Shown: one piece after another, positions 1 to 9,513 of the stretch
Layout: each line of letters opens with the position of its first letter
Position numbering within the stretch: position 1 is the first letter of the stretch
Source of the DNA: UTCHB3 sp964531325
GTDB lineage: Bacteria; Bacteroidota; Ignavibacteria; Ignavibacteriales; Ignavibacteriaceae
Reading direction: 5' to 3'
Length of the DNA stretch: 64,000 nt
Assembly: GCA_964531325.1 (NCBI GenBank)
Contig: CAZHCW010000003.1
Coordinates: forward strand, 1 to 64,000
The notes under the pieces: model-generated
Database searches by the model: none
What the model was told of the DNA's origin: nothing
What the model saw: the letters and a program-made list of their open reading frames with translations, nothing else
Made by a program: the position numbers and the translations under genes

Positions 1-2
1 AA

Positions 3-404
3 ACTCTTAAAAATGATATGAACAGATTATATCCTTTGAGTTCATATACAAAAGAAGTAAATTATCTGTTAGTTTCAGGCACCAATATGATGAAACCTTC
101 AACAGCAACAACAACTGAGACTCTGCCGTTTGAATACAAGATAATAGGTAGTTATCCCAATCCCTTTAACCCGGAGACTACGATCAGGTATTCACTTGGT
201 GGAGAGAGTGATGTTGATGTGGAGATATTCGACATAAACGGTACAAGAGTGTTAAACGGCAAAGAAACCGGAAAACAAGCAGGTATTTACAACTACAAAT
301 GGAACGCATCCACAAATGCCAGCGGTGTATATTTTGTGAGAATTACTGCAAGAGGAACAAATGGCTTATATACATTAACTTCTAAACTGATGTTAGTGAA
401 ATAG
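3..404 (+). CDS. C-terminal end of a T9SS-secreted protein (5' truncated by window edge)
   Basis: The reading frame is open to the left edge of the window (ACT CTT AAA AAT GAT before the first ATG at 18), so this is the tail of a longer gene. The last ~85 residues form a type A T9SS C-terminal sorting domain: a YPNPFNPETTIRY motif, beta-strands with VEIFDINGTRV, a SGVYFVRI segment and a terminal K. Such domains direct export across the outer membrane by the type IX secretion system and are removed or anchored there. The catalytic or binding part lies outside the window, so the function is unknown. It ends 11 bases before the next T9SS gene, with a good AGGAGGTAAGGC ribosome site between them, so the two are probably co-transcribed. 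Confidence 0.85.
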   Translation, partial: TLKNDMNRLYPLSSYTKEVNYLLVSGTNMMKPSTATTTETLPFEYKIIGSYPNPFNPETTIRYSLGGESDVDVEIFDINGTRVLNGKETGKQAGIYNYKWNASTNASGVYFVRITARGTNGLYTLTSKLMLVK

Positions 405-415
405 GAGGTAAGGCA

Positions 416-2116
416 ATGAAAAAAATCATGTATCTTTCAATAATTATATTAACATCTAATACATTTGCACAAACAGATGTTTTTGATAATCTTCTGTTCC
501 AGTTTAAATGTAATACCATTGACTCCATTGCCTATAATCAAGGAGGTGGAGTTGACATTTGGACAAAAATTGCCACACTTGGTGACTGGAATGGTGATGG
601 AATGGATGAGTTCTTGTTAATTTCCTGCCGCTTGGTTTATACCCCTAATGGTTCAAAAATTGATGGTTATAGATATATGGTCTTTGAGGGGGGGAATCCC
701 CCCCCTTCCTTGCCGAAGTATCATTGGTTTATTGAATATGGTTCCTATTGGGAAGGTAAATCAGCACCAGAGAAAAACCCGTTAATATACGACTTCAACG
801 ACGATGGATACCAGGACATCTTTAGGTTCAATTTATACAGTCGGGTGAAAGATACGATATCTATTTACAATGGAGGTCCGGATTTTGATACAATTCCGGA
901 CTTAAGCCTGCCGGTTCCCGGAATCAATGACAGCACCCCTCAGGATTGGATATTTTTTGGTGACTGTACTCAAATTGGGGATTTCAATGGGGATGGTACA
1001 AAAGAGCTAATATTATCAAGTCACTATCGCCCTTTTACAGGAAGTGGGAAACATGGATATCTATTGTTTTTACCACTTACTATTCCTTTTTCTACCACTG
1101 AATATTATCTGGGACTTCCTGATACACTAACGAGAAGAGAAGGCTTTTCTACTCGAATACTGACAAGTGGAGATATAAACAGCGATGGGTATACAGATGT
1201 ATTAATGCAAACTGATACTCTTGACTCAAATAACAACATAAGTTATACAAAAACTTTAGGAACAAAACTAATCTTCGGAAATCCTCAATATTCAATGGAT
1301 AATTATGTTTTCTTTTCTGAGGACACAATGCGTGCCAGCAATATGCGAATTATACCCGACATAAACGGGGATGGTATGGCTGAGTTAATGTGGACGAAGT
1401 CGCTACCCGACTCCTATGTGCAAATAAGTTTCGGAAAAAGAGGACCGGGTCATCTCCTTACAAGGGATGTTTCGTTTGACTTGACTGGTACTGCACTCCA
1501 AACCCCCAAACTGCTTGGAGATGTTAACAATGACGGGTATAATGATCTTGCTTTTGTTGCTAATGATATGAATGGTGGTTCTCTTGTTTTGCTTGGCGGT
1601 CCCACACCTGTGATAGGAAGAAGATATACAGATTCATACCATCGTCACATGGGACAAGTTGGTGATATAAATGGTGATGGAGTTGATGATTTTGCGGCTG
1701 GGGAGTACCATGGCTCTGATGGTGGAGGTTGCCAAAGATTAGAATGGGGTCAGCCTCTTTACTACACAATCTGGTCAGGAGACACCACAGCTATAAATCC
1801 CAGTGGGATTGAAGACGAGTTACTTCCTGAAGGATATAACATGAAGATCAATCCCTATCCCAATCCATTCAACCCTGAAGTAAAGGTTGAGTATCTTCTT
1901 CCGGAAGCGGGAGAAGTAAATCTTTCCGTCTTTTCTTCACTTGGAGAGGAGATTATTTCAAAAAATCTCTCCTATCGGAACAAAGGTACAAACGAAACAA
2001 CTCTTGATTTTTCAGGATTAAATGTACCAAGCGGAGTCTATTTACTCAGATTAACTCTTCAAACCATTGACAAAGGAACAATGGTGAAAACCACAAAACT
2101 TGCGTTTATGAAATAA
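416..2116 (+). CDS. T9SS-sorted FG-GAP/VCBS repeat exported protein
   Basis: A 566-residue exported protein. Residues 1-19 are a signal peptide (MKKIMYLSIIILTSNTFAQ, cleavage after Ala/Gln). The body carries at least seven calcium-binding FG-GAP-type repeats with D-x-N-x-D-G cores (for example DWNGDGMDE, DFNDDGYQD, DFNGDGTKE, DINGDGMAE, DVNNDGYND, DINGDGVDD), which predicts a beta-propeller. A T9SS sorting domain with YPNPFNPEVKVEY occupies about the last 90 residues. It lies on the cell surface or outside; the ligand is unknown. The start follows AGGAGGTAAGGCA. The coding sequence contains a G7-AAT-C8 palindrome at 688-705 (see findings). It is a paralogue in architecture of the protein at 34034-35569. 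Confidence 0.85.
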   Translation: MKKIMYLSIIILTSNTFAQTDVFDNLLFQFKCNTIDSIAYNQGGGVDIWTKIATLGDWNGDGMDEFLLISCRLVYTPNGSKIDGYRYMVFEGGNPPPSLPKYHWFIEYGSYWEGKSAPEKNPLIYDFNDDGYQDIFRFNLYSRVKDTISIYNGGPDFDTIPDLSLPVPGINDSTPQDWIFFGDCTQIGDFNGDGTKELILSSHYRPFTGSGKHGYLLFLPLTIPFSTTEYYLGLPDTLTRREGFSTRILTSGDINSDGYTDVLMQTDTLDSNNNISYTKTLGTKLIFGNPQYSMDNYVFFSEDTMRASNMRIIPDINGDGMAELMWTKSLPDSYVQISFGKRGPGHLLTRDVSFDLTGTALQTPKLLGDVNNDGYNDLAFVANDMNGGSLVLLGGPTPVIGRRYTDSYHRHMGQVGDINGDGVDDFAAGEYHGSDGGGCQRLEWGQPLYYTIWSGDTTAINPSGIEDELLPEGYNMKINPYPNPFNPEVKVEYLLPEAGEVNLSVFSSLGEEIISKNLSYRNKGTNETTLDFSGLNVPSGVYLLRLTLQTIDKGTMVKTTKLAFMK

Positions 2117-2129
2117 ATATATTTCTAAG

Positions 2130-2161
2130 AGCTGTCATCAGAATGGTGGCAGCTTTTTTTA
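2130..2161 (+). terminator. Intrinsic terminator after the T9SS FG-GAP gene
   Basis: Eight-base-pair stem AGCTGTCA/TGGCAGCT (one G-T pair) at 2130-2137 and 2147-2154, followed by a run of eight T. It lies 14 bases after the stop at 2116. It belongs to the recurrent GGCTGTCA hairpin family seen again at 2765, 41311 and 41698. Confidence 0.85.
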
Positions 2162-2164
2162 TAT

Positions 2165-2182
2165 AGTAGCGGAGTAGCGGAG
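2165..2182. repeat. Short 8-base tandem repeat
   Basis: AGTAGCGG occurs twice in tandem, followed by AG. Related CGGAGTAGC wording appears after another T9SS gene near 59980. No function is apparent. Confidence 0.5.
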
Positions 2183-2345
2183 AATCAGGGCAATCAAATT
2201 ATCTTTTTGACAGTCAACAACTAAACAAACTCCCATTTCTGACACAGTTCTTTATAGCAATAATTCCCTTTTTTAACCATACTACCCAAAGTTGCAAAAA
2301 AGTTTTTATTTTTACATATTAAATAACCATAAAAAGGAAAGCAAT

Positions 2346-2750
2346 ATGAGTAAAATGTTATCGGAATTTAAGGCATTTGCAATCAGAGGGAATGTTATAG
2401 ATCTGGCTGTGGGTGTGATCATAGGAGGTGCATTTGGTAAGATTGTTGCCTCTTTTATCAACGATGTTGTTATGCCACCTATTGGTCTTATTCTCGGAGG
2501 AGTGGATTTTAAGAATCTTAAAATTTTACTCAAAGCCGGAACCACTGAAGGTGAAAAAGTAATTGAGCCTGTTTATTTGAGTTATGGAGCTTTCATAAAC
2601 ACTACGGTTGAGTTCATAATAGTCGCTTTTGTAATTTTCCTGGCAGTTAAAGCAATTAACGCCATGAAGAAAAAAGAAGAAGAAGCACCAAAACCACCAG
2701 CCGCAGATATTCAGCTTTTGACTGAAATAAGAGACCTTCTTAAAAAATAG
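2346..2750 (+). CDS. mscL: Large-conductance mechanosensitive channel MscL
   Basis: A 134-residue protein of the usual MscL length. The N-terminal amphipathic helix and first membrane helix are plain (FKAFAIRGNVIDLAVGVIIGGAFGKIV, residues 8-34, in two adjoining motifs). The second membrane helix is at about 83-103 (FINTTVEFIIVAFVIFLAVK) and a charged C-terminal helical bundle ends IRDLLKK. It forms a homopentameric inner-membrane pore that opens under membrane tension and releases solutes on hypo-osmotic shock. The start at 2346 was chosen because AAAAGGAAAGCAAT precedes it and it gives the standard N terminus; an upstream in-frame ATG at 2292 would add 18 non-conserved residues. It is monocistronic and convergent with hslU, with a shared hairpin terminator between them. 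Confidence 0.96.
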   Translation: MSKMLSEFKAFAIRGNVIDLAVGVIIGGAFGKIVASFINDVVMPPIGLILGGVDFKNLKILLKAGTTEGEKVIEPVYLSYGAFINTTVEFIIVAFVIFLAVKAINAMKKKEEEAPKPPAADIQLLTEIRDLLKK

Positions 2751-2764
2751 AAATTTAATAAAAA

Positions 2765-2798
2765 AAAAGAGGCTGTCATTTTTGTGTCAGCCTCTTTT
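2765..2798. terminator. Bidirectional terminator between mscL and hslU
   Basis: A perfect 11-base-pair stem AAAAGAGGCTG/CAGCCTCTTTT with A- and T-runs on either side, placed between the convergent stops of mscL (2750) and hslU (2804). It can serve both strands. Confidence 0.92.
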
Positions 2799-2803
2799 AA
2801 GTT

Positions 2804-4186
2804 TTAAAGGATATATTTACTAAGATCCCGGTCGGTTACAATCCGTTCAAGTTTTTGTCGTACCATCTCTCCGGTAATTTCAATTACATGATCGGGCATT
2901 ACATCGGGAACACTAAAAAGAATATCATCAAGAAGGGTTGTGAGGATCGTGTGTAATCTTCTTGCACCGATATTTTCAACCTGCTCGTTTGCTTTTTGTG
3001 CCAATCGTGCAACTTCTCTAATTCCATCTTCCTTAAATATTACACTTACTCCTTCAACTTCAAGAAGTGCTGTATATTGTTTTAATAATGCGTTCCTGGG
3101 AATGGTAAGAATCTTGATAAAATCATCTTCTGTGAGACTTTTTAATTCAACACGGATTGGAAATCTTCCCTGTAATTCAGGTATAAGATCGGAAGGTTTT
3201 GAGACATGAAATGCACCGGATGCAACAAAAAGGATGTGGTCTGTTTTTACCACACCATATTTGGTATTAACATTTGATCCCTCAACTATTGGTAGAAGAT
3301 CTCTCTGAACTCCCTCACGGGAGACATCGGGTCCGTGTCCTTTTCCGCCACCGGCAATTTTATCTATCTCATCAATAAATACTATTCCGGAGTTTTCAGC
3401 CCGAAAGACAGCTTCTTTATAAACAGAATCGAGGTCAATCAGTTTTTGAGCTTCCTCTTCAGCCATAATTTCGCGGGCTTCTCTAATCGAGGTTTTTCTT
3501 TTTTTCTTCTTCTTGGGCATAACGGAAGACATCAATTCCTGGATATTGATACCCATATCATCACCACCAAATGGTCCCATAATCTGCATTCCAACATTTG
3601 CCTGTTGGATATCGTATTCAACCATTTTTTCGTCGAGTTCGCCGTTTTTCAGTTTTTCTCTCATCCACTCACGGGTTTTTTGATTCTGATATGCCTCACT
3701 TCCCTGTTCTTCTTCAACTTCACCTGCGTACGGTTTTCTGACAGGTGGAATAAGAATATCAAGAATTCTTTCCTCTGCCATTGCGATGGCTTTAGTTTTA
3801 ACCAAAGCGGTGCGTTCCGATTTAACCAGATTAACAGAAAATTCCACCAGGTCTCTGATTATTGATTCAACATCTCTTCCCACATATCCAACCTCAGTAA
3901 ATTTTGATGCTTCAACTTTTACAAAAGGTGCTTCAACAAGTTTAGCGAGACGGCGGGCAATTTCGGTTTTACCAACTCCGGTGGGTCCTATCAAAATAAT
4001 ATTATTTGGCATGATCTCTTCACGGAGTTCACCCTGAATCTGCTGACGCCTCCACCTGTTTCTGAGCGCGATTGCCACGGCTCTTTTTGCATCGTCCTGA
4101 CCAATAATATACTTATTCAACTCACCAACTATCTGCGTAGGGGTAAGTTCATTGAGGGCAATTAAATCCAAAGCTATATCCTTCAA
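2804..4186 (-). CDS. hslU: HslU, ATPase subunit of the HslVU (ClpYQ) protease
   Basis: A 460-residue AAA+ unfoldase that feeds substrates into the HslV peptidase in the cytoplasm. Walker A GPTGVGKT is near residues 67-74, after the IIGQDDAKRAVAIALRNR motif. The intermediate (I) domain spans roughly 110-250 and contains a lysine-rich PKKKKKRK stretch. Walker B is GIVFIDEIDK. The sensor/arginine-finger region includes LQGRFPIRVEL. The C terminus DLSKYIL is the tail that docks into and activates HslV. Translation starts at TTG (4186), whose TTGA overlaps the TGA stop of hslV, so the two genes are translationally coupled. Length and motifs are complete. Confidence 0.97.
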   Translation of the reverse strand: MKDIALDLIALNELTPTQIVGELNKYIIGQDDAKRAVAIALRNRWRRQQIQGELREEIMPNNIILIGPTGVGKTEIARRLAKLVEAPFVKVEASKFTEVGYVGRDVESIIRDLVEFSVNLVKSERTALVKTKAIAMAEERILDILIPPVRKPYAGEVEEEQGSEAYQNQKTREWMREKLKNGELDEKMVEYDIQQANVGMQIMGPFGGDDMGINIQELMSSVMPKKKKKRKTSIREAREIMAEEEAQKLIDLDSVYKEAVFRAENSGIVFIDEIDKIAGGGKGHGPDVSREGVQRDLLPIVEGSNVNTKYGVVKTDHILFVASGAFHVSKPSDLIPELQGRFPIRVELKSLTEDDFIKILTIPRNALLKQYTALLEVEGVSVIFKEDGIREVARLAQKANEQVENIGARRLHTILTTLLDDILFSVPDVMPDHVIEITGEMVRQKLERIVTDRDLSKYIL

Positions 4187-4725
4187 TTTTCGATTATTTC
4201 TACATTAATGTTAGTGTTTGTATAGATGCAAATCTCTGCTGCGGTCGAAAGGCTCTCTTTAGCTATCTCTGCTGCTGAAAGGTTGCTATACTTTTTCAAC
4301 ATTTTAGCTGCAGCGAGTGCGTAATTGCCACCCGATCCTATTGCCACGATTTGATCCTGTGGTTCAATCACATCTCCATTTCCGGAGATGATGAGTGCGG
4401 TGTCTGCTGAAACCACAGCAAGAAGAGCTTCAAGTTTTCTTAGATAACGGTCGGTTCTCCATTCTTTAGCGAGTTCAACTGCAGCGCGATTAACATTACC
4501 ACGGTATTGTTCAAGTTTATCTTCAAACCTTTCCATCAAAGTGAAAGCATCTGCTGACGCACCTGCAAAACCACAGAGCACCTTGCCACCCGAGATTTTT
4601 CGTATTTTCAGTGCATTGTGTTTCATAATAGTATTTCCGAGGGTCACCTGACCATCGCCACCAATAGCTGCCTGCCCGTTGTGGATAATACCAAGAATTG
4701 TTGTGGAGCGAATTGTTCCTTCCAT
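4183..4725 (-). CDS. hslV: HslV, threonine peptidase subunit of the HslVU protease
   Basis: A 180-residue proteasome-beta-like peptidase. After a short propeptide (MEGTIRS) the protein begins TTILGIIHNGQAAIGGDGQVT; the first Thr of TTIL is the N-terminal nucleophile released on maturation. The GDGQVTLGNT and GFAGASADAF motifs are conserved. It forms a double hexameric ring capped by HslU. The ATG at 4725 was chosen because AGGAC lies five bases upstream; the in-frame TTG at 4758 would give an overlong propeptide with no ribosome site. It is the first gene of an hslVU pair with a 4-base overlap. Confidence 0.96.
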   Translation of the reverse strand: MEGTIRSTTILGIIHNGQAAIGGDGQVTLGNTIMKHNALKIRKISGGKVLCGFAGASADAFTLMERFEDKLEQYRGNVNRAAVELAKEWRTDRYLRKLEALLAVVSADTALIISGNGDVIEPQDQIVAIGSGGNYALAAAKMLKKYSNLSAAEIAKESLSTAAEICIYTNTNINVEIIEN

Positions 4726-4817
4726 TGCCGTCCTGTCTGTTAACAAATTGATTTTCAAGATTATAAAAAACGAATGGGCAAATTATTAATAATTTACCGA
4801 ATTTAGTGTGTTATAAA

Positions 4818-7550
4818 TCAGTAGTAGTATCCAATAGAGAAGTAGAAGATTACGGGACCCCATGTAACAGGACCCCCACCGATAAGAATATCTTTTTCCA
4901 ACAGGAAACTTCTTCCGAGAGCAAAATCTGCCGGACCAATTGGAGTATCGAAAGAAATACCAATGCCTATCGAATGACGAAGGTCTTTAATTTTTATTTT
5001 TTCTTCCCTTTCCCACATCGAACCGATATTATATCCGGCATTCAGATAAGTATCAAAAAATATCTTAAACGGTAGATGGTACCGATATTCGAGACCTAAT
5101 TTCAGAAGTTGTCTTCCTCTTATTTCATCCTGATACATACCGTAGAAAGATCTTAACCCACCCAGAGAATATTGTTGAGTTAAAGGGAGAGTCTGATCTG
5201 CAAATCCGATTTCACCCGAGGCAATAACAGTAATTGAAGAAGAAACAGGAATAAAAGCGTCAAGTTTTGCTCCAAAATTGGTGTAACCCGTTTCTGCGTT
5301 GAGGAAACTTAATCCGGTCTCATAATAACCATTAAACAAAATACCTTCGGTTGAGTAGGGATATTTATTTTTTGTATCGATAGTGGTTGAGAAATTTAAG
5401 CTGAATATGGGAGCATCATATACTATCCCCTCATTTGCGGTTATATTCTCAATTCTGTTTAATTCATATTTGGCTTTTGCAATAATATTTCCAAATCTTC
5501 CAACCTGTGTGCCCATCCAAAACGATGCTCCCGCAAGAGTTTGCCGGTATTCACCAAACCTGGTTTTTGTATAAAAATTACCGGTGCCCCTGGGATCATC
5601 TCTATAAGTAAAAATATCCCTGTGTGAATAATATAAACCAATTTTATAAGTGAGGTAAGTATTAAATATCCTGTTTGAGCGCGACTCTATTTCACCCGAT
5701 ATTTTTCGTGGACTAAAAAACATGATTAATCCCAATTCACTGCCGGTAGAGAAGATATTTGCATCCCTGATATCAATATTAACCTGCGGAGCATTTTCGT
5801 TATCCACCTTAAAACCCAACCTGGCAATCTGCGAGATTTTTTCGTTTACTTCCATCTCAAGGATATTTTTATTATCAGTCTTTAAAACATTGATAGTAAA
5901 ATTTTCAAACAACCCGGTGGCATAAAGATTATCAAGTCCCGATTTTAATTTATCAAGATCGAGCATTTCTCCTTTTTCGACGGGCAATTCTCTTAGAATC
6001 ACCGTGGGATTGGTATTCACATGTCCTGTGATTACAATTTCACTAATTCTTCCACCATCAAAATTCATTAAAAACTCACCCGTCTCTTCATTAAAAGATG
6101 AAGAAATAAGCGAAAAGAGAGCATTCCCCTCTCTTCTAAAATATTTAATCACGCCTTTAATGTAATTGATGGCGCGGTGTGGAGAGAAGTTTTCACCGGT
6201 AATCGGAATAAGAGTAGTATCGGCAAAGGTTGTGTCGGCACCATCCACTCTGATTTTAACCCGGGAGACAACACTATACTCTATCGGCTCAATTTTAAGA
6301 ACATTTCCGGAAATTTTGTCTTTGGTAATAGTAGCACGAATTTCCTTAAATCCTGTCTTTTTTTCAAGGTGAATCAATTCTTTATAAATATCCCGAAGAT
6401 TAACCCTTCCATTCCGGACAATATTCGTTAAAATCCCTGAAGCATATTTACAGGTTGGATCGGGAACAACATTTTCAATTACAGTATCTTTGTCACTGAG
6501 TGATTGCGTTAGAAGCTGATCTATTTTATGATTTAATTCATCAGCTGCTATCTTACCGACCCTGTATCCTTCTTCAATGAGTGAATTAAAACCGGTAAAA
6601 TCTCCCGAGTTTTTATCACCGATAACCGGGGTTACGAGAACATCAGCAAACTCAATCTCCCTCTCGTTAAGTTTTTTCATGGGAATACTTACAAACTGAT
6701 CTGCGAGAACCCAGGGATATTTAAGTAAATCGATTGGTTGTAACGGACTTGTAGAATTAACAGCGAGGACAAGCCCGTCGGAGAGAGATTTTGCGATTGA
6801 AACCGGTATGTTTGCAACCAATCCACCATCAGCGAGGAGAGTTGAGTCATACTCCACCGGCGAAAGGAAAAAAGAAACACTTGAACTCGCTCTAATTGCT
6901 CTTGGTATCGAACCCTTTCCAATAACAAAGGGTTCGCCCGTTGTAAGATCGGTGCATACAGCTCTAAACCTGTATTCTAATTCATCAAAATCGGTTTTTA
7001 CACCTATGGAAGATTGAAAAGATAACAGATTTAACTGATTTAAAAGCTTTTGACCGTCGTTTATCGAATTTGGAATCAGAGGTGTAAACCCGTCCAATCT
7101 GAGTGAAAAAACAGCCCGGTCTTCTGTTATCTTCTGATCGATATAAAGGTTATTACGATCCTCTCTCTTGCCGATTGAGATGATTGAGTTCCAATCAATG
7201 ATATCAGCGAGTGAATCGAGCTCATCAACCGAATATCCAAGACTGTATAACCCTCCAATAATGCTTCCGATGCTTGTGCCAACCACCGTGTTTGGGTAGA
7301 TTCCATTTTCTTCGAGAGCTCTTAATACTCCAATCTGTGCAATACCTCTGGCGCCACCGCCACTAAGCGCGTATGAGATGTTTGGATAAAGTGAGGGTTG
7401 ACGATACTTGATTCCAAAGGGATGAGTAACTTCTTTGTGCTCGAGAGTTAAATAGAGGGTGTCGTTATACTGAGAGTATAACGACACATAAAATAAGAGA
7501 GAAATTAAAAGGGTTTTCATCAAACCCAAAAAGCTTCCAATAAATCGCAT
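4818..7550 (-). CDS. Patatin-like phospholipase fused to POTRA/Omp85-type outer-membrane barrel
   Basis: A 910-residue envelope protein. The order is: signal peptide (hydrophobic to about residue 26, ending VSLYSQ); patatin domain with oxyanion motif GGGARG (64-69), nucleophile elbow GTSIGS (Ser93) and the dyad aspartate in DGG (241-243); one or more POTRA-like segments at about 370-590; and a C-terminal Omp85/BamA-like barrel ending with aromatic-rich FYFSIGYYY. The active-site residues are all present, so a lipase/phospholipase is expected, either surface-exposed or periplasmic. The architecture matches the PlpD-type (type Vd) family. A start at 7520 (MKTLLISLLF) gives a more classical signal peptide, and neither start has a strong ribosome site. 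It is 27 bases downstream of yidC on the same strand. Confidence 0.9.
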   Translation of the reverse strand: MRFIGSFLGLMKTLLISLLFYVSLYSQYNDTLYLTLEHKEVTHPFGIKYRQPSLYPNISYALSGGGARGIAQIGVLRALEENGIYPNTVVGTSIGSIIGGLYSLGYSVDELDSLADIIDWNSIISIGKREDRNNLYIDQKITEDRAVFSLRLDGFTPLIPNSINDGQKLLNQLNLLSFQSSIGVKTDFDELEYRFRAVCTDLTTGEPFVIGKGSIPRAIRASSSVSFFLSPVEYDSTLLADGGLVANIPVSIAKSLSDGLVLAVNSTSPLQPIDLLKYPWVLADQFVSIPMKKLNEREIEFADVLVTPVIGDKNSGDFTGFNSLIEEGYRVGKIAADELNHKIDQLLTQSLSDKDTVIENVVPDPTCKYASGILTNIVRNGRVNLRDIYKELIHLEKKTGFKEIRATITKDKISGNVLKIEPIEYSVVSRVKIRVDGADTTFADTTLIPITGENFSPHRAINYIKGVIKYFRREGNALFSLISSSFNEETGEFLMNFDGGRISEIVITGHVNTNPTVILRELPVEKGEMLDLDKLKSGLDNLYATGLFENFTINVLKTDNKNILEMEVNEKISQIARLGFKVDNENAPQVNIDIRDANIFSTGSELGLIMFFSPRKISGEIESRSNRIFNTYLTYKIGLYYSHRDIFTYRDDPRGTGNFYTKTRFGEYRQTLAGASFWMGTQVGRFGNIIAKAKYELNRIENITANEGIVYDAPIFSLNFSTTIDTKNKYPYSTEGILFNGYYETGLSFLNAETGYTNFGAKLDAFIPVSSSITVIASGEIGFADQTLPLTQQYSLGGLRSFYGMYQDEIRGRQLLKLGLEYRYHLPFKIFFDTYLNAGYNIGSMWEREEKIKIKDLRHSIGIGISFDTPIGPADFALGRSFLLEKDILIGGGPVTWGPVIFYFSIGYYY

Positions 7551-7577
7551 AACGAAGCATCTTCTATTGTTGGTCCG

Positions 7578-9440
7578 TTACTTTTTTTTCTTTTTCTGAG
7601 ACTGCTGGCTTTGAGCACTTTTTTCTGCAGCTTCAGTAAGTTTTGCCATAAATCCTTTTTTCCTTTTGTCTGCAGGTATTGGAACCAATTCTTCCTGTGC
7701 TCCAAACTTGTTAACATATTGTTGTTGAGCAATAGAGAACAGATTGAACATAAAATAATAAAGGTTCAAACCTGAAGGAAAAGTCATAAACAATATAGTA
7801 AGGAATATCGGCATAATATATACCAATGCCTTCTGTGAAGGATCTTTGGTAGTCATCTTCTGCTGAACAAATGTTGTTACACCCATTAAAAGAGCAAGCC
7901 CCGACACTTCACTAACACCAAACAAAGGAATGGTAAAAGGAAGTGTAAACAACACATCGGGTCTTGAAAGATCGTGTATCCAGAAGATAAACCCTTCACC
8001 TCTTAACTGAATAGCTGTTTGGAAAACACCAAACAGAGCAATGAAGATAGGCATCTGTAGAATCATGGGCAAACAACCGCCGGCAGGATTTATGCCATAA
8101 GTTGAGTAGAGTGCCATGGTTTCTTTTTGCACTTTTGTTGGATCGTCTTTATACTTCTCTTTTAATTCCGCAATCTTTGGTTGCAGCATCTGCATCTTCT
8201 TCATCGACTTGTAAGTGTTTTTTGTAAGTGGATGAAGGATGATTTTTATGATAAGTGAAAAGATGATTATCACTATACCATAGTTTGGAATAAAAGAGTA
8301 GAGAAATACAAAAAGAGGAAGCAGGAAGTATTCCGCAATTGGTCTTACGATAAATCTGATACCAAAGAAACTTCCAAAATCCACTATTTCAGTCAATTTA
8401 TTGGGATAGTCTCTTAAAATCTTATAGTCTGCCGGCCCGATATACCAATTAAAATTGTTTGTGTATAATTTGGATGTATCGTTAAAATGAAATCTTACTG
8501 TGGCGTCGAACACCTTCCAGATTGTTTCATGTGGTGCAGGAATATTTTTTGCAGATAACTCGAAACCCTGGGTGTTTTTACTGCTTTGTGGAATGAGAGC
8601 AGTAGTAAAATATTTGTTTTTTACCGATATCCAGTTTACTGTTCCGTCAGATTTTTCCTCTTTGCCGTGGTCAGAATTAAAAATTATATGTTCATCACCA
8701 TACATCACTGAAGCATTTGAATAATTTGCTTCATCTTTAGTGTATTGTTCTACATGGTTTAATCCATTCCTCCAGGCCAACTGATACTGATTTCTAAGTA
8801 TCTTGTTTTGCATGTTAAACAAACTCAATCCAAAACCGATGTCGTATCTGTCACCATGAATAACATACCTAAAAGCAAACCCCGACCCGAGAGAATCTTT
8901 TTTGGAGGAAAACTCAACAACCAGGGAGTCTTTCCCTTTTAATTTTATTGTGTCTTTCTCAAAATTTGAGCTAAAATTTATCTTGTCGGAAGATACTCTG
9001 TTCCCTGCCTGATCCATAAATTCAAAACGAAGGCTGCTGCCTCTTTTATCATCAAGGAGCTGCACAGATTTGTCTCTTGTGGAAGCTGTTGCAGGGAGGG
9101 TATCGTTATAGTAATTACCATAATCTTTAAAGTATATCCTCTTAATCGTTCCACCTTTAGATGAAAAATCGATTATTGAAAGATCAGTTTCAATTGTATG
9201 GATTTTTTCATCCGCAGAATCAGCAGAAAACTGACTTACCAACTCTGCTGTTTTTTCTACTGCTTTTTCAGTGGTATCAACCTTTGGTTTCGTTATGGAA
9301 TCAGGAGTTGCCTTAACTGTTTTTGTAGAGTCTGTTTTAGATTTTGGTGGTACGGGTGGTGTCTCCGGTGTACTCCAGTATAACCATGCCATTAATATCA
9401 AGCCAATCAAAATAAAACCGATTGTTGCTTGTCTATCCAT
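7578..9440 (-). CDS. yidC: Membrane protein insertase YidC
   Basis: A 620-residue YidC/Oxa1 insertase, which inserts and folds inner-membrane proteins alone or with SecYEG. An N-terminal signal anchor (residues ~6-23) is followed by a large periplasmic beta-sandwich domain (about 50-340). The conserved five-helix core follows from about 355, containing IVIIIFSLIIKIILHPLTK, the coiled-coil C1 loop KMQMLQPKIAELKEKYKDD and YGINPAGGCLPMILQMPIF. The C-terminal tail is very lysine-rich (KKKKKK), as in forms that bind ribosomes. It lies 73 bases downstream of rnpA; the small yidD gene that often sits between rnpA and yidC is absent here. Confidence 0.97.
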   Translation of the reverse strand: MDRQATIGFILIGLILMAWLYWSTPETPPVPPKSKTDSTKTVKATPDSITKPKVDTTEKAVEKTAELVSQFSADSADEKIHTIETDLSIIDFSSKGGTIKRIYFKDYGNYYNDTLPATASTRDKSVQLLDDKRGSSLRFEFMDQAGNRVSSDKINFSSNFEKDTIKLKGKDSLVVEFSSKKDSLGSGFAFRYVIHGDRYDIGFGLSLFNMQNKILRNQYQLAWRNGLNHVEQYTKDEANYSNASVMYGDEHIIFNSDHGKEEKSDGTVNWISVKNKYFTTALIPQSSKNTQGFELSAKNIPAPHETIWKVFDATVRFHFNDTSKLYTNNFNWYIGPADYKILRDYPNKLTEIVDFGSFFGIRFIVRPIAEYFLLPLFVFLYSFIPNYGIVIIIFSLIIKIILHPLTKNTYKSMKKMQMLQPKIAELKEKYKDDPTKVQKETMALYSTYGINPAGGCLPMILQMPIFIALFGVFQTAIQLRGEGFIFWIHDLSRPDVLFTLPFTIPLFGVSEVSGLALLMGVTTFVQQKMTTKDPSQKALVYIMPIFLTILFMTFPSGLNLYYFMFNLFSIAQQQYVNKFGAQEELVPIPADKRKKGFMAKLTEAAEKSAQSQQSQKKKKK

Positions 9441-9513
9441 TAAAATTTCCTAATTATTATTGTTTTGTAAAAAGCAAAGGGAATTCGGGGGGAAAATATC
9501 CGTGAGCGGGTTT

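Noticed and set aside
3335..3865. 176-residue ORF opposite hslU
   Set aside because: Antisense shadow of a strongly conserved gene; no start signal.
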